Assembly: GCF_030812415.1 (NCBI RefSeq) | Contig: NZ_JAUSST010000008.1 | Coordinates: 1-64,000, forward strand | DNA: 64,000 bases | Reading direction: 5' to 3' | Origin: Paenibacillus harenae | GTDB lineage: Bacteria > Bacillota > Bacilli > Paenibacillales > Paenibacillaceae | Shown: positions 7,201 to 16,079 of the stretch, in pieces | Layout: each line of letters opens with the position of its first letter | Numbering within the stretch: position 1 is the stretch's first letter | Notes under the pieces: generated by a model | What the model saw: the letters and a program-made list of their open reading frames with translations, nothing else | What the model was told of the DNA's origin: nothing | Database searches by the model: none | Made by a program: the position numbers and the translations under genes

Positions 7201-8217
7201 TTGAATGATCCGCTGCTAGCCATTAAAAATCTCACCACCTCATTCCGCATTGCCGACGATTATTATGCCGCCGTTGACGACGTGACGCTGACGATCGGCA
7301 AAAATGAAATTGTTGCGATCGTAGGAGAGTCCGGCTCTGGCAAGAGCGCGCTCGCCTTCTCTATCATGGGGCTTCATACGAGAGCTAGAATCGAAGGACA
7401 TATTTACTATAAGGGACAAGATATTGTCCCGTTACCCCCGTCCAAGCAGAACAAGCTGCGAGGCAAGGAGATCGGTATGATCTTCCAAGATCCGCTCTCC
7501 GCGCTTAATCCATTAATGATTATAGGCGCTCAGATCGAAGAAGCGCTGCTTCTTCATCAGCCGAAGCTCTCCAAGAAGGAACGACGATTGGCAGTGATCG
7601 AGCTGCTGACCAAGGTCGGCATACCGCGGCCGGAGCATACCTATGGGCAATTTCCCCATGAACTATCCGGCGGGATGAGACAGCGGGTCGTCATCGCGAT
7701 AGCGATCGCCAATGAGCCGAAGCTGCTTATCGCGGACGAGCCGACGACAGCGCTGGACGTTACGATTCAATTGCAAATCCTCGAATTAATCAAGAAACTA
7801 AAGAACGAAAGCGAAGCCGGTATTCTCTTAATCACGCATGATCTTGGCGTCGTCGCCGAGATGGCCGATCGCGTCGCCGTCATGTACGCAGGACAAATTG
7901 TGGAAATCGCCGATATATATACGCTCCTATCCGCAGCCAAACACCCATACACCAGGTCGTTACTGCATTCCATTCCAACTTCCAAAGAATCGCAATCCAG
8001 ACTGCATGTCATTCAAGGCATCGTGCCTTCCCTGCAAAATCTTCCGCGGCAAGGCTGCCGCTTCCGCTCTCGCATGCCGTGGATAGATCCATCCGCGCAT
8101 GAAGACAATCCAACCATGCACGAAATCGCTCCCGGACATTACGTCAGGTGCACATGCTACAAGTCCTTTCACTTCCCCGATCAGAAGGAGGTGAACGATA
8201 TACATGTCCTTTCTTGA
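7201..8217 (+). CDS. Peptide ABC transporter ATP-binding protein (OppD/DppD type)
   Basis: About 338 residues. It powers peptide import as a heterodimer with the next ATPase. Walker A GESGSGKS, signature LSGGMRQR, Walker B LLIADEPTTALD and the H-loop ITHDLG are intact. The C-terminal oligopeptide-transporter tail is present (QGIVPSLQNLP onward), but two of its four usual cysteines are missing: GCRFRSRMP replaces GCRFxxRCP. TTG at 7201 is preferred for AGGGGG 6 bases upstream; ATGs at 7174 and 7096 are alternatives with weaker sites. The end overlaps the next gene by 14 bp, indicating translational coupling. Confidence 0.88.
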   Translation: MNDPLLAIKNLTTSFRIADDYYAAVDDVTLTIGKNEIVAIVGESGSGKSALAFSIMGLHTRARIEGHIYYKGQDIVPLPPSKQNKLRGKEIGMIFQDPLSALNPLMIIGAQIEEALLLHQPKLSKKERRLAVIELLTKVGIPRPEHTYGQFPHELSGGMRQRVVIAIAIANEPKLLIADEPTTALDVTIQLQILELIKKLKNESEAGILLITHDLGVVAEMADRVAVMYAGQIVEIADIYTLLSAAKHPYTRSLLHSIPTSKESQSRLHVIQGIVPSLQNLPRQGCRFRSRMPWIDPSAHEDNPTMHEIAPGHYVRCTCYKSFHFPDQKEVNDIHVLS

Positions 8218-9139
8218 GGTGAAGGATTTAAAGGTGCATTTTCCGAGCCGAGGCGGCATTCTTAGCAAGAAGATTCCTCCCGTGCGAGCGGTAGACGGCA
8301 TTAACCTATCGATTGAGGAGGGGCAAACCTACGGTCTCGTAGGCGAATCCGGATCCGGCAAGACGACGACGGGCAGAGCGATTATCGGGCTGAATGCGAT
8401 CACGTCGGGCAGCGTCCTGTTCGAAGGCTATGATCTGGCCAAAGGCGGCCGAAGAAGCCATCTCGACGTACGCAGGGATATTCAAATGATTTTCCAGGAT
8501 CCGTACTCCTCCTTGAATCCGAAGAAACGGGTGCTTGATATTATCGCCGAGCCGCTGCGGAACTTCGAGAGGCTGTCGCCTATGGAGGAGAAACTTCGGG
8601 TGCAGCAATTGCTGGAGCAGGTCGGCATGAGCCCGGAAATGATCTACAAATATCCGCATGAGTTCTCGGGCGGCCAGCGTCAGCGGATCGGGATAGCGAG
8701 AGCCGTTGCCTTGAAGCCAAAGCTGGTCATTGCCGATGAGCCGGTGTCCGCGCTCGATGTATCGGTGCAGGCACAAGTGCTTAATTTCATGAAGGATATT
8801 CAACAGGAAATGAAGCTTACCTATCTGTTAATCAGTCATGATCTCGGCATTATTCGTCATATGTGCAATCATATCGGCATTATGTACAAGGGTCGTTATG
8901 TGGAGCAAGGAACGACGGCCGATATTTTCGGCAATCCGCAGCATATCTATACGAAGCGGCTTATCACGGCTATTCCGAACATCGACCCGTTGCAGCGAGA
9001 CAAGCAGCATATTTATCGCGAGGCGGTGCGAGAGGAATACGAGAGGGCGCACGACAGCTATTTCGACAACGAGGGGTTTGCCTTACCCTTGAAGCCTATT
9101 ACAAAGACACATCTAGCGGCATTGCCTGAGAGAGGTTGA
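8204..9139 (+). CDS. Peptide ABC transporter ATP-binding protein (OppF/DppF type)
   Basis: A 311-residue partner ATPase of the peptide importer. Walker A GESGSGKTT, signature FSGGQRQRIGIARA, Walker B LVIADEPVSALD and H-loop ISHDLG are all present. The tail after NPQHIYTKRLI is short and lacks the Cys-rich oligopeptide-transporter motif. The ATG at 8204 lies within the end of the preceding ATPase gene, preceded by AAGGAGGTG. It is the second gene of the operon. Confidence 0.9.
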   Translation: MSFLEVKDLKVHFPSRGGILSKKIPPVRAVDGINLSIEEGQTYGLVGESGSGKTTTGRAIIGLNAITSGSVLFEGYDLAKGGRRSHLDVRRDIQMIFQDPYSSLNPKKRVLDIIAEPLRNFERLSPMEEKLRVQQLLEQVGMSPEMIYKYPHEFSGGQRQRIGIARAVALKPKLVIADEPVSALDVSVQAQVLNFMKDIQQEMKLTYLLISHDLGIIRHMCNHIGIMYKGRYVEQGTTADIFGNPQHIYTKRLITAIPNIDPLQRDKQHIYREAVREEYERAHDSYFDNEGFALPLKPITKTHLAALPERG

Positions 9140-9144
9140 GAGCG

Positions 9145-10107
9145 ATGTGGAGGACAGTAGCGCGAAGAATGGTTATTATGATTCCCCAAATCTTCTTATT
9201 AAGCATTCTCGTATTTCTGATGGCGAAGGCGATGCCGGGCGACGCGCTGACAGGCTTGCTGGATCCCAGCATAGACCCTGCGTCGCTTGAAGCGCAGCGG
9301 GAAAGGCTAGGTCTGAACAACCCGTGGCAGGTTCAGTATTGGGACTGGATTACGAAGGCGTTTCAAGGTGACTTCGGACAATCGTTCCGCTTCAAAATGC
9401 CGGTCTCCGATCTAATCGGGCAGCGCATGATGAATACGATCTGGCTATCGATCGTGACTTTGATCCTCACTTACTTGATCGCCATTCCTCTTGGCATTAC
9501 GAGCGGACGCTACAACGATACATGGGCGGATCGCTTCATTACGGGTTATACGTACTTGGGCTTCGCCGCACCGCTGTTTATATTCGCCTTGTTAATGCTA
9601 TGGATATTCGGCTTCCATTTCGGCTGGTTTCCGACCGGGGGGAGCGTCGAGCCTGGGATGAAGCCGGGGACGCTTGAATACGTTCTGAGCAAATTCTATC
9701 ACTTGCTGCTGCCGGCCTTGTCCATGGCGCTTATTACGACGGTCACGACCGTCCAACTGCTTCGCAGCGAGATTATCGATACGAAGCAGAAGGACTTCAT
9801 CGTAACGGCAAGAGCGAAGGGAGCGTCGGAGTCGCGCGTCTATAACCGTCATATTTTGCGCAATTCATTGCTGCCTATCGCTGCTTTCTTCGGTTATGAA
9901 ATTACGGGACTGATCGGCGGCACGGTATTTATTGAGAGCATCTACAGCTATCCCGGAATGGGCGAGCTGTTCCTCAGCTCGATCTCGCTTCGCGATTTCA
10001 GCGTCGTTACCGCGCTTGTCCTGTTGTACGGGGCTGCGTCGATTATCGGTGCATTAATATCGGACATCACATTAAGCGCCGTCGATCCGCGCATTCGGAT
10101 TAAATAA
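9145..10107 (+). CDS. Peptide ABC transporter permease (OppB/DppB type)
   Basis: A 320-residue inner-membrane permease with six predicted helices. Recognisable features are the long N-terminal helix (MIPQIFLLSILVFLMAK), the LGLNNPWQVQYWDW periplasmic-side motif and the EAA loop (VTARAKGASESRVYNRHILRN) that contacts the ATPases. ATG at 9145 is chosen because AGAGG is 9 bases upstream; a TTG at 9136 overlaps the upstream stop. It forms the channel with the OppC-type permease. Confidence 0.9.
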   Translation: MWRTVARRMVIMIPQIFLLSILVFLMAKAMPGDALTGLLDPSIDPASLEAQRERLGLNNPWQVQYWDWITKAFQGDFGQSFRFKMPVSDLIGQRMMNTIWLSIVTLILTYLIAIPLGITSGRYNDTWADRFITGYTYLGFAAPLFIFALLMLWIFGFHFGWFPTGGSVEPGMKPGTLEYVLSKFYHLLLPALSMALITTVTTVQLLRSEIIDTKQKDFIVTARAKGASESRVYNRHILRNSLLPIAAFFGYEITGLIGGTVFIESIYSYPGMGELFLSSISLRDFSVVTALVLLYGAASIIGALISDITLSAVDPRIRIK

Positions 10108-10138
10108 CGGCCAAGATGGATGCATAGGGGTGAACCAT

Positions 10139-11044
10139 ATGAGGAAGACATACGCCGAGGTACCTGGCGTAAGCATAGGAAGCAGGAGCCCTTCGAGCTG
10201 GAATATTTTGTGGCGGGAGCTCGTTCGAGATCGGTTGGCTTTCGTATCGCTGCTTTTTCTGGGGATTGTCATCTTGCTCGTCTACGGTATTTCCTTCGTG
10301 CTCGACCAAGAGCAGATTGTGTCCATCGATCTGTTCGCGCTTAAGAAGCCGCCTTCGGCCGAGCATTGGCTAGGTACCGACTATGGCGGGCGCGACGTAT
10401 TCGGGCAGCTCATCATAGGCACGCGCAATTCGTTGTCTATCGGCATTATCGTTACTGTGCTGACGGGGCTCATAGGCGTGCTCATCGGGCTTATATCAGG
10501 CTACTTTGGAGGTACGGTCGACAATATCTTTATGCGCTTCGTTGATTTTTTCATGATTTTGCCGACGCTCATGATCGTTATTGCATTCGTAACGGCGGTA
10601 CCCAAGTACAACGTCGTTTCCTTCTCGCTTATTATGACGGCGTTCCTATGGATGGGCATCGCAAGGCTTATACGCTCCAAGGCGCTGCAAGAGAGGGAGC
10701 TCGATTATGTGCAGGCCTCCAAGACGCTGGGCTCCTCGCATCTGAAAATCATGATTTCGCAAGTGCTGCCGAACTTAAGCTCGATCATTATCGTCACGAT
10801 GACGCTGAATTTGGCTGCCAATATCGGCCTTGAATCCGGACTCTCGTTCTTGGGCTTCGGATTTCCGGAGAGCACGCCTAGTCTAGGCACGTTAGTCAGC
10901 TATGCAAGAGATCCGCAGACGCTGGAGTCGAGATGGTGGATATGGTTACCCGCATCGGTTCTCATATTGGTTCTGATGCTATGTATAAATAATGTCGGTC
11001 AAGCGCTTAAGCGGGCGACGGACGCAAGACAAAGAAAAGGATGA
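10139..11044 (+). CDS. Peptide ABC transporter permease (OppC/DppC type)
   Basis: A 301-residue second permease. The WLGTDYGGRDVFGQLIIGTR motif after the first helix is diagnostic of the OppC/DppC subfamily, and the EAA loop (QASKTLGSSHLKIMISQVLPN) is intact. Six helices are predicted. ATG at 10139 has AGGGGTG 6 bases upstream; a GTG at 10130 overlaps that site. The stop is 18 bp before the binding-protein gene. Confidence 0.9.
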   Translation: MRKTYAEVPGVSIGSRSPSSWNILWRELVRDRLAFVSLLFLGIVILLVYGISFVLDQEQIVSIDLFALKKPPSAEHWLGTDYGGRDVFGQLIIGTRNSLSIGIIVTVLTGLIGVLIGLISGYFGGTVDNIFMRFVDFFMILPTLMIVIAFVTAVPKYNVVSFSLIMTAFLWMGIARLIRSKALQERELDYVQASKTLGSSHLKIMISQVLPNLSSIIIVTMTLNLAANIGLESGLSFLGFGFPESTPSLGTLVSYARDPQTLESRWWIWLPASVLILVLMLCINNVGQALKRATDARQRKG

Positions 11045-11062
11045 TGAGGAGGAGAAAGATTT

Positions 11063-12919
11063 ATGATGAGAAGCTTTCGGTTTACAAGGTCTGCATTCGT
11101 CCCCATGTTGCTCGCGCTGGTGCTGCTGCTTGCAGCCTGTTCATCCGGCAACGGGAACGAGAAGAACGAACCGCCACCGGCGGATAGCAGCAACAAGCCA
11201 TCGCCCACGGAAGAAGTAAAGGAACCAACGCCGGAACCCGACGACGGACTTTACTCCATAGAAGATTTCAGCAACGTGAAGAAAAACGAAGGCACGCCTA
11301 TCGAGAACGGTTCGCTGACGTTCGGCCTTGTATCCGACACGCCGTTCGAAGGCACGCTGAACTTCAACTTCTACTCGGGCGACCCGGATTCGCAGGTGCT
11401 CGGCTGGTTTGACGAGGGACTTCTGACTTGGGATGAAAGCTACGTATTCACGAATGACGGGGCCGCTACCTACGAGGTGTCGGAGGATGGACGCACCTTT
11501 ACGTTCACGATTCGAGACAACGTCAACTGGCATGACGGCAAGCCGGTAACGGCCGCGGACTGGGAGTTCGCGCATCTGGTCATCGGCGATCCGAAGTATG
11601 ACGGTCCTCGCTACGATTCCACGTTCACGAATATCGTAGGCATGAACGAGTACCACGAGGGCAAGGCGGATAAAATTTCAGGTATCGAAGTGATTAACGA
11701 CAAGCAACTTAAGATTACCTACATTGAATCGACGCCATCCCTATTGACGGGCGGCATCTGGACTTATCCGTTGGCTAAGCATATTTTTGGCAGCATTCCG
11801 GTCGAGAAAATATCCGCTTCCCCGGAAGTGCGCGAGAAGCCGATCGGCTTCGGACCGTTTAAGGTGGAGAGCATCACCCCAGGCGAATCCGTCGTATATA
11901 CGAAGAACGCGGATTACTGGCGCGGCGAGCCGGCCCTTGAGAAGGTTACGCTTAAAGTGATTAATCCGACGACGATCGTACAGCAATTGGAGAGCGGCGG
12001 CGTAGATCTCGTTGATTCGTTCCCGGTCGATCAATATCCGGATAACGCGGGCATGTCGAACGTCGAGTTCCTTGGCAATATCGATCGCGCGTATACGTAT
12101 ATCGGCTTTAAGCTAGGGACATGGGATGCGGAAGGCAGCAAGGTCGTGCCTAATCCGAAAGCGAAGATGGCCGATATCAACCTCCGCAAAGCGATGTGGC
12201 ATGCGGTTGACAACGATCAGGTCGGCAAGCAGTTCTACCATGGCCTGCGCTGGAACGCGACAACGCTTATTCCGCCGTCGCACCCGGAGTATCACGATTC
12301 GTCGAATCCGGGCCTTGCGTTCGATGTCGATCTGGCGAACAAAATTTTGGACGACGCCGGTTATAAGAAAAACGGCGAGTTCCGTACGAATCCGGACGGC
12401 AGCGAGCTTGTCATTAACTTTATCTCGATGACGGGCGGCGACATTGCCGAACCGCTTGCGCAATACTACGTGCAATCATGGAAGGCAATCGGACTTAACG
12501 TGAATCTGGAGATGGTCGAGTTCAACACGTTCTACGACCGCGTCGGCGCAAACGGCGAGGACGATCCTAAAGTAGACGTGTACCAAGGCGCATGGGGGGT
12601 AGGCATCGACGTCGATCCGTCCGGACTGTATGGACGCGAAGCGATCTACAACTTCCCGCGTTATGCAAGCGATAAGCAGGATGAGTTGCTGAAGAAGGGC
12701 ATCTCGAAGGAAGCGTTCGACGTGAAGGTTCGCCAAGGCATTTATAAGGAATGGCAGCAATTGATGGTCGAGGAGATTCCGGTATTCCCGACGCTGTATC
12801 GCGCGGTGCTCGTGCCGGTCAACAAAAGGGTGCTCAATTACGCGATTGGCGACGGAACGAACGTATACCTGCACCAGCTCGCCGTTTCGCAGGATAAACC
12901 GTTTGTAGCCGAGAAATAA
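11063..12919 (+). CDS. Peptide ABC transporter substrate-binding lipoprotein (OppA/DppA family)
   Basis: A 618-residue extracellular lipoprotein that captures peptides for the importer. Signal peptide with lipobox LAAC (Cys at 26), then a low-complexity linker rich in N, P and E (residues 28-60). The SBP family 5 fold is shown by YEVSEDGRTFTFTIRDNVNWHDGKPVTA and the GPFKVESITPGESV region. Length is slightly above the usual 530-600 because of the linker. AGGAGGAG is 8 bases before the ATG. It is last in the D-F-B-C-A order and is followed by a terminator. Confidence 0.92.
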   Translation: MMRSFRFTRSAFVPMLLALVLLLAACSSGNGNEKNEPPPADSSNKPSPTEEVKEPTPEPDDGLYSIEDFSNVKKNEGTPIENGSLTFGLVSDTPFEGTLNFNFYSGDPDSQVLGWFDEGLLTWDESYVFTNDGAATYEVSEDGRTFTFTIRDNVNWHDGKPVTAADWEFAHLVIGDPKYDGPRYDSTFTNIVGMNEYHEGKADKISGIEVINDKQLKITYIESTPSLLTGGIWTYPLAKHIFGSIPVEKISASPEVREKPIGFGPFKVESITPGESVVYTKNADYWRGEPALEKVTLKVINPTTIVQQLESGGVDLVDSFPVDQYPDNAGMSNVEFLGNIDRAYTYIGFKLGTWDAEGSKVVPNPKAKMADINLRKAMWHAVDNDQVGKQFYHGLRWNATTLIPPSHPEYHDSSNPGLAFDVDLANKILDDAGYKKNGEFRTNPDGSELVINFISMTGGDIAEPLAQYYVQSWKAIGLNVNLEMVEFNTFYDRVGANGEDDPKVDVYQGAWGVGIDVDPSGLYGREAIYNFPRYASDKQDELLKKGISKEAFDVKVRQGIYKEWQQLMVEEIPVFPTLYRAVLVPVNKRVLNYAIGDGTNVYLHQLAVSQDKPFVAEK

Positions 12920-12935
12920 GCAGCAGTAGACAAAT

Positions 12936-12974
12936 ACGCCGGCCTGCTCCGTTGATGGAGAGGCCGGCGTTTTC
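12936..12974. terminator. Terminator after the peptide transporter operon
   Basis: ACGCCGGCCT pairs with AGGCCGGCGT around a 16-base loop, followed by TTTTC. It can also serve the convergent small gene. Confidence 0.87.
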
Positions 12975-12978
12975 GCAT

Positions 12979-13329
12979 TTAAAGCGGAATCCGATATTCG
13001 GAATATTCTTCGATCACATGCTCGCCTTGCTGGTAAATCCAGCGGAAAGTGAATTGGTCGCCTTCGTAACCGGTACGTTTGCGAATGTCCGGAAGAATAA
13101 GGGCCTCGAAGTTCGTCAGCAGGATCTGCTCCATCTCCCGCAGCCGCTGGGCGTTTGCTAGGCTAAGCTGCTGGGCTTCTTCATCGGATGAGGCGGTCTG
13201 GCTGTAATAAGCGACCGCAACTTCATGGTCGCTTAGCTCTTCGGACAGCGGTTGGCCGGATCCTCGAAAAATCTCCTTCACCGTGTCCAGCCAGTCTTGA
13301 TATAGGCGAATCGTTATGTTGGGTTTCAC
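12979..13329 (-). CDS. Conserved-looking hypothetical protein
   Basis: A 116-residue soluble protein of unknown family. It is acidic, mostly helical in character (SSDEEAQQLSLANAQRLREMEQILLTNFEALILPDI) and ends in a beta-like stretch (FTFRWIYQQGEHVIEEYSEY). GTG at 13329 is preferred for GAGGAG 7 bases upstream; the frame is open for 31 more codons but without a ribosome site. No operon partner or known motif. Confidence 0.62.
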   Translation of the reverse strand: MKPNITIRLYQDWLDTVKEIFRGSGQPLSEELSDHEVAVAYYSQTASSDEEAQQLSLANAQRLREMEQILLTNFEALILPDIRKRTGYEGDQFTFRWIYQQGEHVIEEYSEYRIPL

Positions 13330-13462
13330 AGTTGCGCTCCTCTCGGCAATAAGGTCAAGCTTTATATCGTTATTTATTTTAACATAAACGTCAGGATGCC
13401 GTGGCAGATTGCAATGTAACAAATAAGGGAGATAAGCCGTCTGTTAGTTCGAGGTGATGGGA

Positions 13463-14116
13463 TTGGGCAACAAGGTAACGATGATCATTCTTTCAATAAC
13501 CATGCTGTTTTGTTTAGGGGTCGTAAAACCGGGCAAAGCGTTCGCGTGCTCTTGCGCAATGGTGCAATCGGCAGAGGCGCAGGTGAAGGACGAGATGGAG
13601 CGCAGCAGTGCGATCTTCGCAGGCAAAGTGCTTACGGTGACGCAGCCGCCAGAGAAGGAAATCATGTCTTCCGCCGATCCGGTTGAAGTACAGTTCGAGG
13701 TATCCCAGGTGTGGAAGGGTGACGTGCAGGCGCGAACGGCGGTATATACGGCGCTTAGCTCGGCGAGCTGCGGCATCGAGAATTTCGTGGAAGGGGCCGA
13801 ATATATCGTTTCCGCTTACGAAAGCGAGGCGGCGCTTCATACGACCATTTGCAATATGACGAAGCCGCTGGATTCGGCAGCAGAGGAGCTGAAAGCGCTC
13901 GGAGATGGGAAGCAGCCGCAGCCGATCGGTATGAACGTCAAGAAGGAACGATCGAACTTGCCGCTTAGCGCGGATGGCGGAGAGCCGCAGTCCCCGGCAG
14001 CTAACGAGGCAGCTTCGGCCAGTACGAGCTCTAACATTTATGTGTTGATTGCTGCTCTGGTGCTGCTCATTGCAGCAGCAATGATTATATGGGTGAGAAG
14101 AAATCGAAAGCAATAA
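13463..14116 (+). CDS. Membrane-anchored TIMP/netrin-like (NTR) protein
   Basis: A 217-residue protein with a signal peptide ending KAFA, so cleavage would leave CSCAMVQ at the mature N-terminus. A Cys-x-Cys N-terminus followed by a beta-barrel with SAIFAGKVLTV and VEVQFEVSQVWKG is the pattern of TIMP-like domains. CGIENFVEGAEYIVSA and TTICNMTKPL supply further Cys. Residues 150-185 are a low-complexity S/A/P/E linker, then a C-terminal helix and WVRRNRKQ anchor it in the membrane. TTG at 13463 has GAGGTG 6 bases upstream; ATG 13457 overlaps it. The target in bacteria is unknown. Confidence 0.75.
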   Translation: MGNKVTMIILSITMLFCLGVVKPGKAFACSCAMVQSAEAQVKDEMERSSAIFAGKVLTVTQPPEKEIMSSADPVEVQFEVSQVWKGDVQARTAVYTALSSASCGIENFVEGAEYIVSAYESEAALHTTICNMTKPLDSAAEELKALGDGKQPQPIGMNVKKERSNLPLSADGGEPQSPAANEAASASTSSNIYVLIAALVLLIAAAMIIWVRRNRKQ

Positions 14117-14143
14117 TGATGTAGTCTTGCTTCGCAGTTAGGG

Positions 14144-14176
14144 GATAGTCCGGGATGGATACCGGGCTATCTTTTT
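14144..14176 (+). terminator. Terminator after TIMP-like gene
   Basis: GATAGTCCGG pairs with CCGGGCTATC around a short loop, followed by TTTTT. Confidence 0.85.
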
Positions 14177-14228
14177 CTCTGAGCCGACTCAATCAATGAA
14201 CAAACAATTCTACTGTGGTTAAGATAAA

Positions 14229-14364
14229 GGGAATTAATCCAGTTATTTATTGGGAAATCAAACAGAAATATAGAATAACGGGAAATCCTCATGTTAATTC
14301 ACCGAAATCACCTATCCGATTGAAAACCGGGGATATGAACGGGAGGAATTCCAGTTATTTCGTT
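14229..14364. repeat. Short repeats related to AAATAACTGGAATTCCTCC (three copies)
   Basis: Three imperfect copies occur in a gene-free region: reversed at about 14229-14251 and 14338-14364, forward at about 14271-14300. The reversed copies share CCAGTTATTT; the forward copy reads GAATAACGGGAAATCCTC. The bases between them hold a spurious 64-codon frame. This looks like a dispersed intergenic repeat family, but only this locus is seen in the window. Confidence 0.5.
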
Positions 14365-14434
14365 CAATGCATCTTTTCGTATGTTGTGTGGTCAGTCGCA
14401 GTTTTTTAGGTAGAGAAGCAGAAAGTTAAAATGA

Positions 14435-14512
14435 TTGCAAAAATCCATCCTATGTCGTCATAATCAGCCCGACTTGATGAAAGGAGTGCGGAAATCTAGG
14501 TTGGATCGTGCA
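14435..14512. repeat. Degenerate pair of element-A 17-mers
   Basis: TTGCAAAAATCCATCCTATG at 14435-14454 resembles the reversed element-A motif, and TAGGTTGGATCGTGCA at 14497-14512 resembles the forward one. Order is reversed then forward, 62 bp apart, unlike the intact quartets. The rest of 14177-14663 holds nothing recognisable. Confidence 0.45.
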
Positions 14513-14663
14513 GGCGAGCTTAATGCATGTTTAATGCAGGCTTATTGCTAGTTGCCAAACCATCGCGATGTAAGCTATCATAGTCAAGTTGCGCCTAAAG
14601 GATCATGCGTGCAATAACTTCTAACTATATAAGTCAATAGAAAAGAGAGAGCAGCAAACGGAT

Positions 14664-15878
14664 ATGGATATGCAGATGAATCAAACTGTCCGGCAGGGGA
14701 CAAAACCCGCGGGATCGATCATGGCCGCAGTGTTATCGCTAACCCTCGGCACCTTCGCGTTCGGTATGACGGAATTTGTAATTATGGGCTTACTGACGAA
14801 TGTAGCGCAGGACTTGAATATTTCGATCGCCAGCGCCGGTCAGCTCATTACCGGCTATGCGCTTGGCGTAGCCATCGGCGGTCCGGTTATGACCGTGCTT
14901 ACGCTTCGCATGCCGCGCAAGCAATTGCTATGCGCCTTGCTCGTCATCTTCATTGCAGGCAACGCGCTTGCGGCGCTTGCACCCAACTATTCGGTGCTTA
15001 TGCTGGCCAGAGTCCTAACCTCGCTGGCGCATGGCACTTTCTTCGGCGTCAGCTCGGTTATTGCAGCCGGACTGGTTAGCCCGGAGAAGCGGGCCAGCGC
15101 CATTGCGCTCATGTATACGGGGCTTACGGTTGCCAATATCGTTGGCGTTCCGCTCGGCACTTACATCGGCCAGCAATTCGGTTGGAATTCGACGTTCAGC
15201 ATTGTAGCGGTACTTGGTTTGTTGGTCGTCGCAGGCATCATACTGTTCGTGCCCAAGGTTCCTCATAACCGCAAAGCAAGCATCGGCAAGGAGCTTAAGA
15301 TTTTCGGCAACAGGCAGGTGTTGCTCGCTTTCTTCGTAACGGTATTCGGCTTCGGGGGCGTGTTCACGGCGTTCACGTACATCGATCCGCTGCTGCAAGA
15401 GATTACGGGCTTTAATGAACAATATGTCACCGGCATCCTTATTTTATTCGGAATCGGCATGACGGTCGGCAATTTGGTCGGAGGCAAGCTGGCCGATTGG
15501 CGATTAATGCCGTCATTGATGGCATGTCTGGCTTTCCTGGCCGTCATGTTGTTCATCTTCTTCTTCACGGTGGACAACAAAGTATTGTCGGTCATAACGA
15601 TATTCATCTGGGGCATGGCTTCGTTTCTGATCGTCCCCGGCTTGCAAATGCGCATTATGGATATGGCGAAGGATGCGCCGACGATGGCTTCGACGGCGAA
15701 TCAATCGGCCTTCAACCTCGGCAATGCGGGAGGGGCAATTATTGGCGGCCTTGCCGTGAACGGCATCGGTCTTCATCATGTGCCATGGATTGCGGCCATT
15801 GTGACGTTAGGCGGACTAGTCTTAACGGCCATTAGCTACAGAATGGAACAGAAGCAAAGCCGCGAGACGACAGCATAA
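14664..15878 (+). CDS. MFS transporter, DHA1 family efflux pump
   Basis: A 404-residue, 12-helix major facilitator. GTFAFGMTEFVIMGLLTNVAQDL at the first helix and GYALGVAIGGPV in helix 2 are typical of the AraJ/YdhP/PbuE branch of the DHA1 group, and the loop 2-3 motif is LRMPRKQLL. Likely proton-driven export of a drug, nucleoside or sugar; the substrate cannot be read from sequence. AAAGAGAGAG precedes the ATG at some distance (about 13 bases), so start choice among the nearby ATGs is uncertain by a few codons. It stands alone and has its own terminator. Confidence 0.9.
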   Translation: MDMQMNQTVRQGTKPAGSIMAAVLSLTLGTFAFGMTEFVIMGLLTNVAQDLNISIASAGQLITGYALGVAIGGPVMTVLTLRMPRKQLLCALLVIFIAGNALAALAPNYSVLMLARVLTSLAHGTFFGVSSVIAAGLVSPEKRASAIALMYTGLTVANIVGVPLGTYIGQQFGWNSTFSIVAVLGLLVVAGIILFVPKVPHNRKASIGKELKIFGNRQVLLAFFVTVFGFGGVFTAFTYIDPLLQEITGFNEQYVTGILILFGIGMTVGNLVGGKLADWRLMPSLMACLAFLAVMLFIFFFTVDNKVLSVITIFIWGMASFLIVPGLQMRIMDMAKDAPTMASTANQSAFNLGNAGGAIIGGLAVNGIGLHHVPWIAAIVTLGGLVLTAISYRMEQKQSRETTA

Positions 15879-15892
15879 CGGTTCGGCAAAAT

Positions 15893-15951
15893 AAGAGCAG
15901 GACGAGGCAGACGATGAGACGATGATCGCTGCGGCTGTCCTGTTCTTTTTT
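15893..15951 (+). terminator. Terminator after MFS gene
   Basis: AAGAGCAGGAC pairs with GTCCTGTTCTT across a 32-base partly structured loop, then a T-run. Confidence 0.7.
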
Positions 15952-16079
15952 TCCTGTGCGGGGTAGGTACTACGCATAGTTGGTACTATACGCGCAGGTT
16001 AGCCGCTGGTATATTCAAATCAAATAGAACGCGGGCAGGACCGGCGTTCTTCATCCTTGAATGAGAAGAGGCGAGCGCC

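Noticed and set aside
14215-14409. 64-codon frame upstream of the MFS gene
   Set aside because: It runs through dispersed repeats, lacks a ribosome site and shows no family-like sequence.
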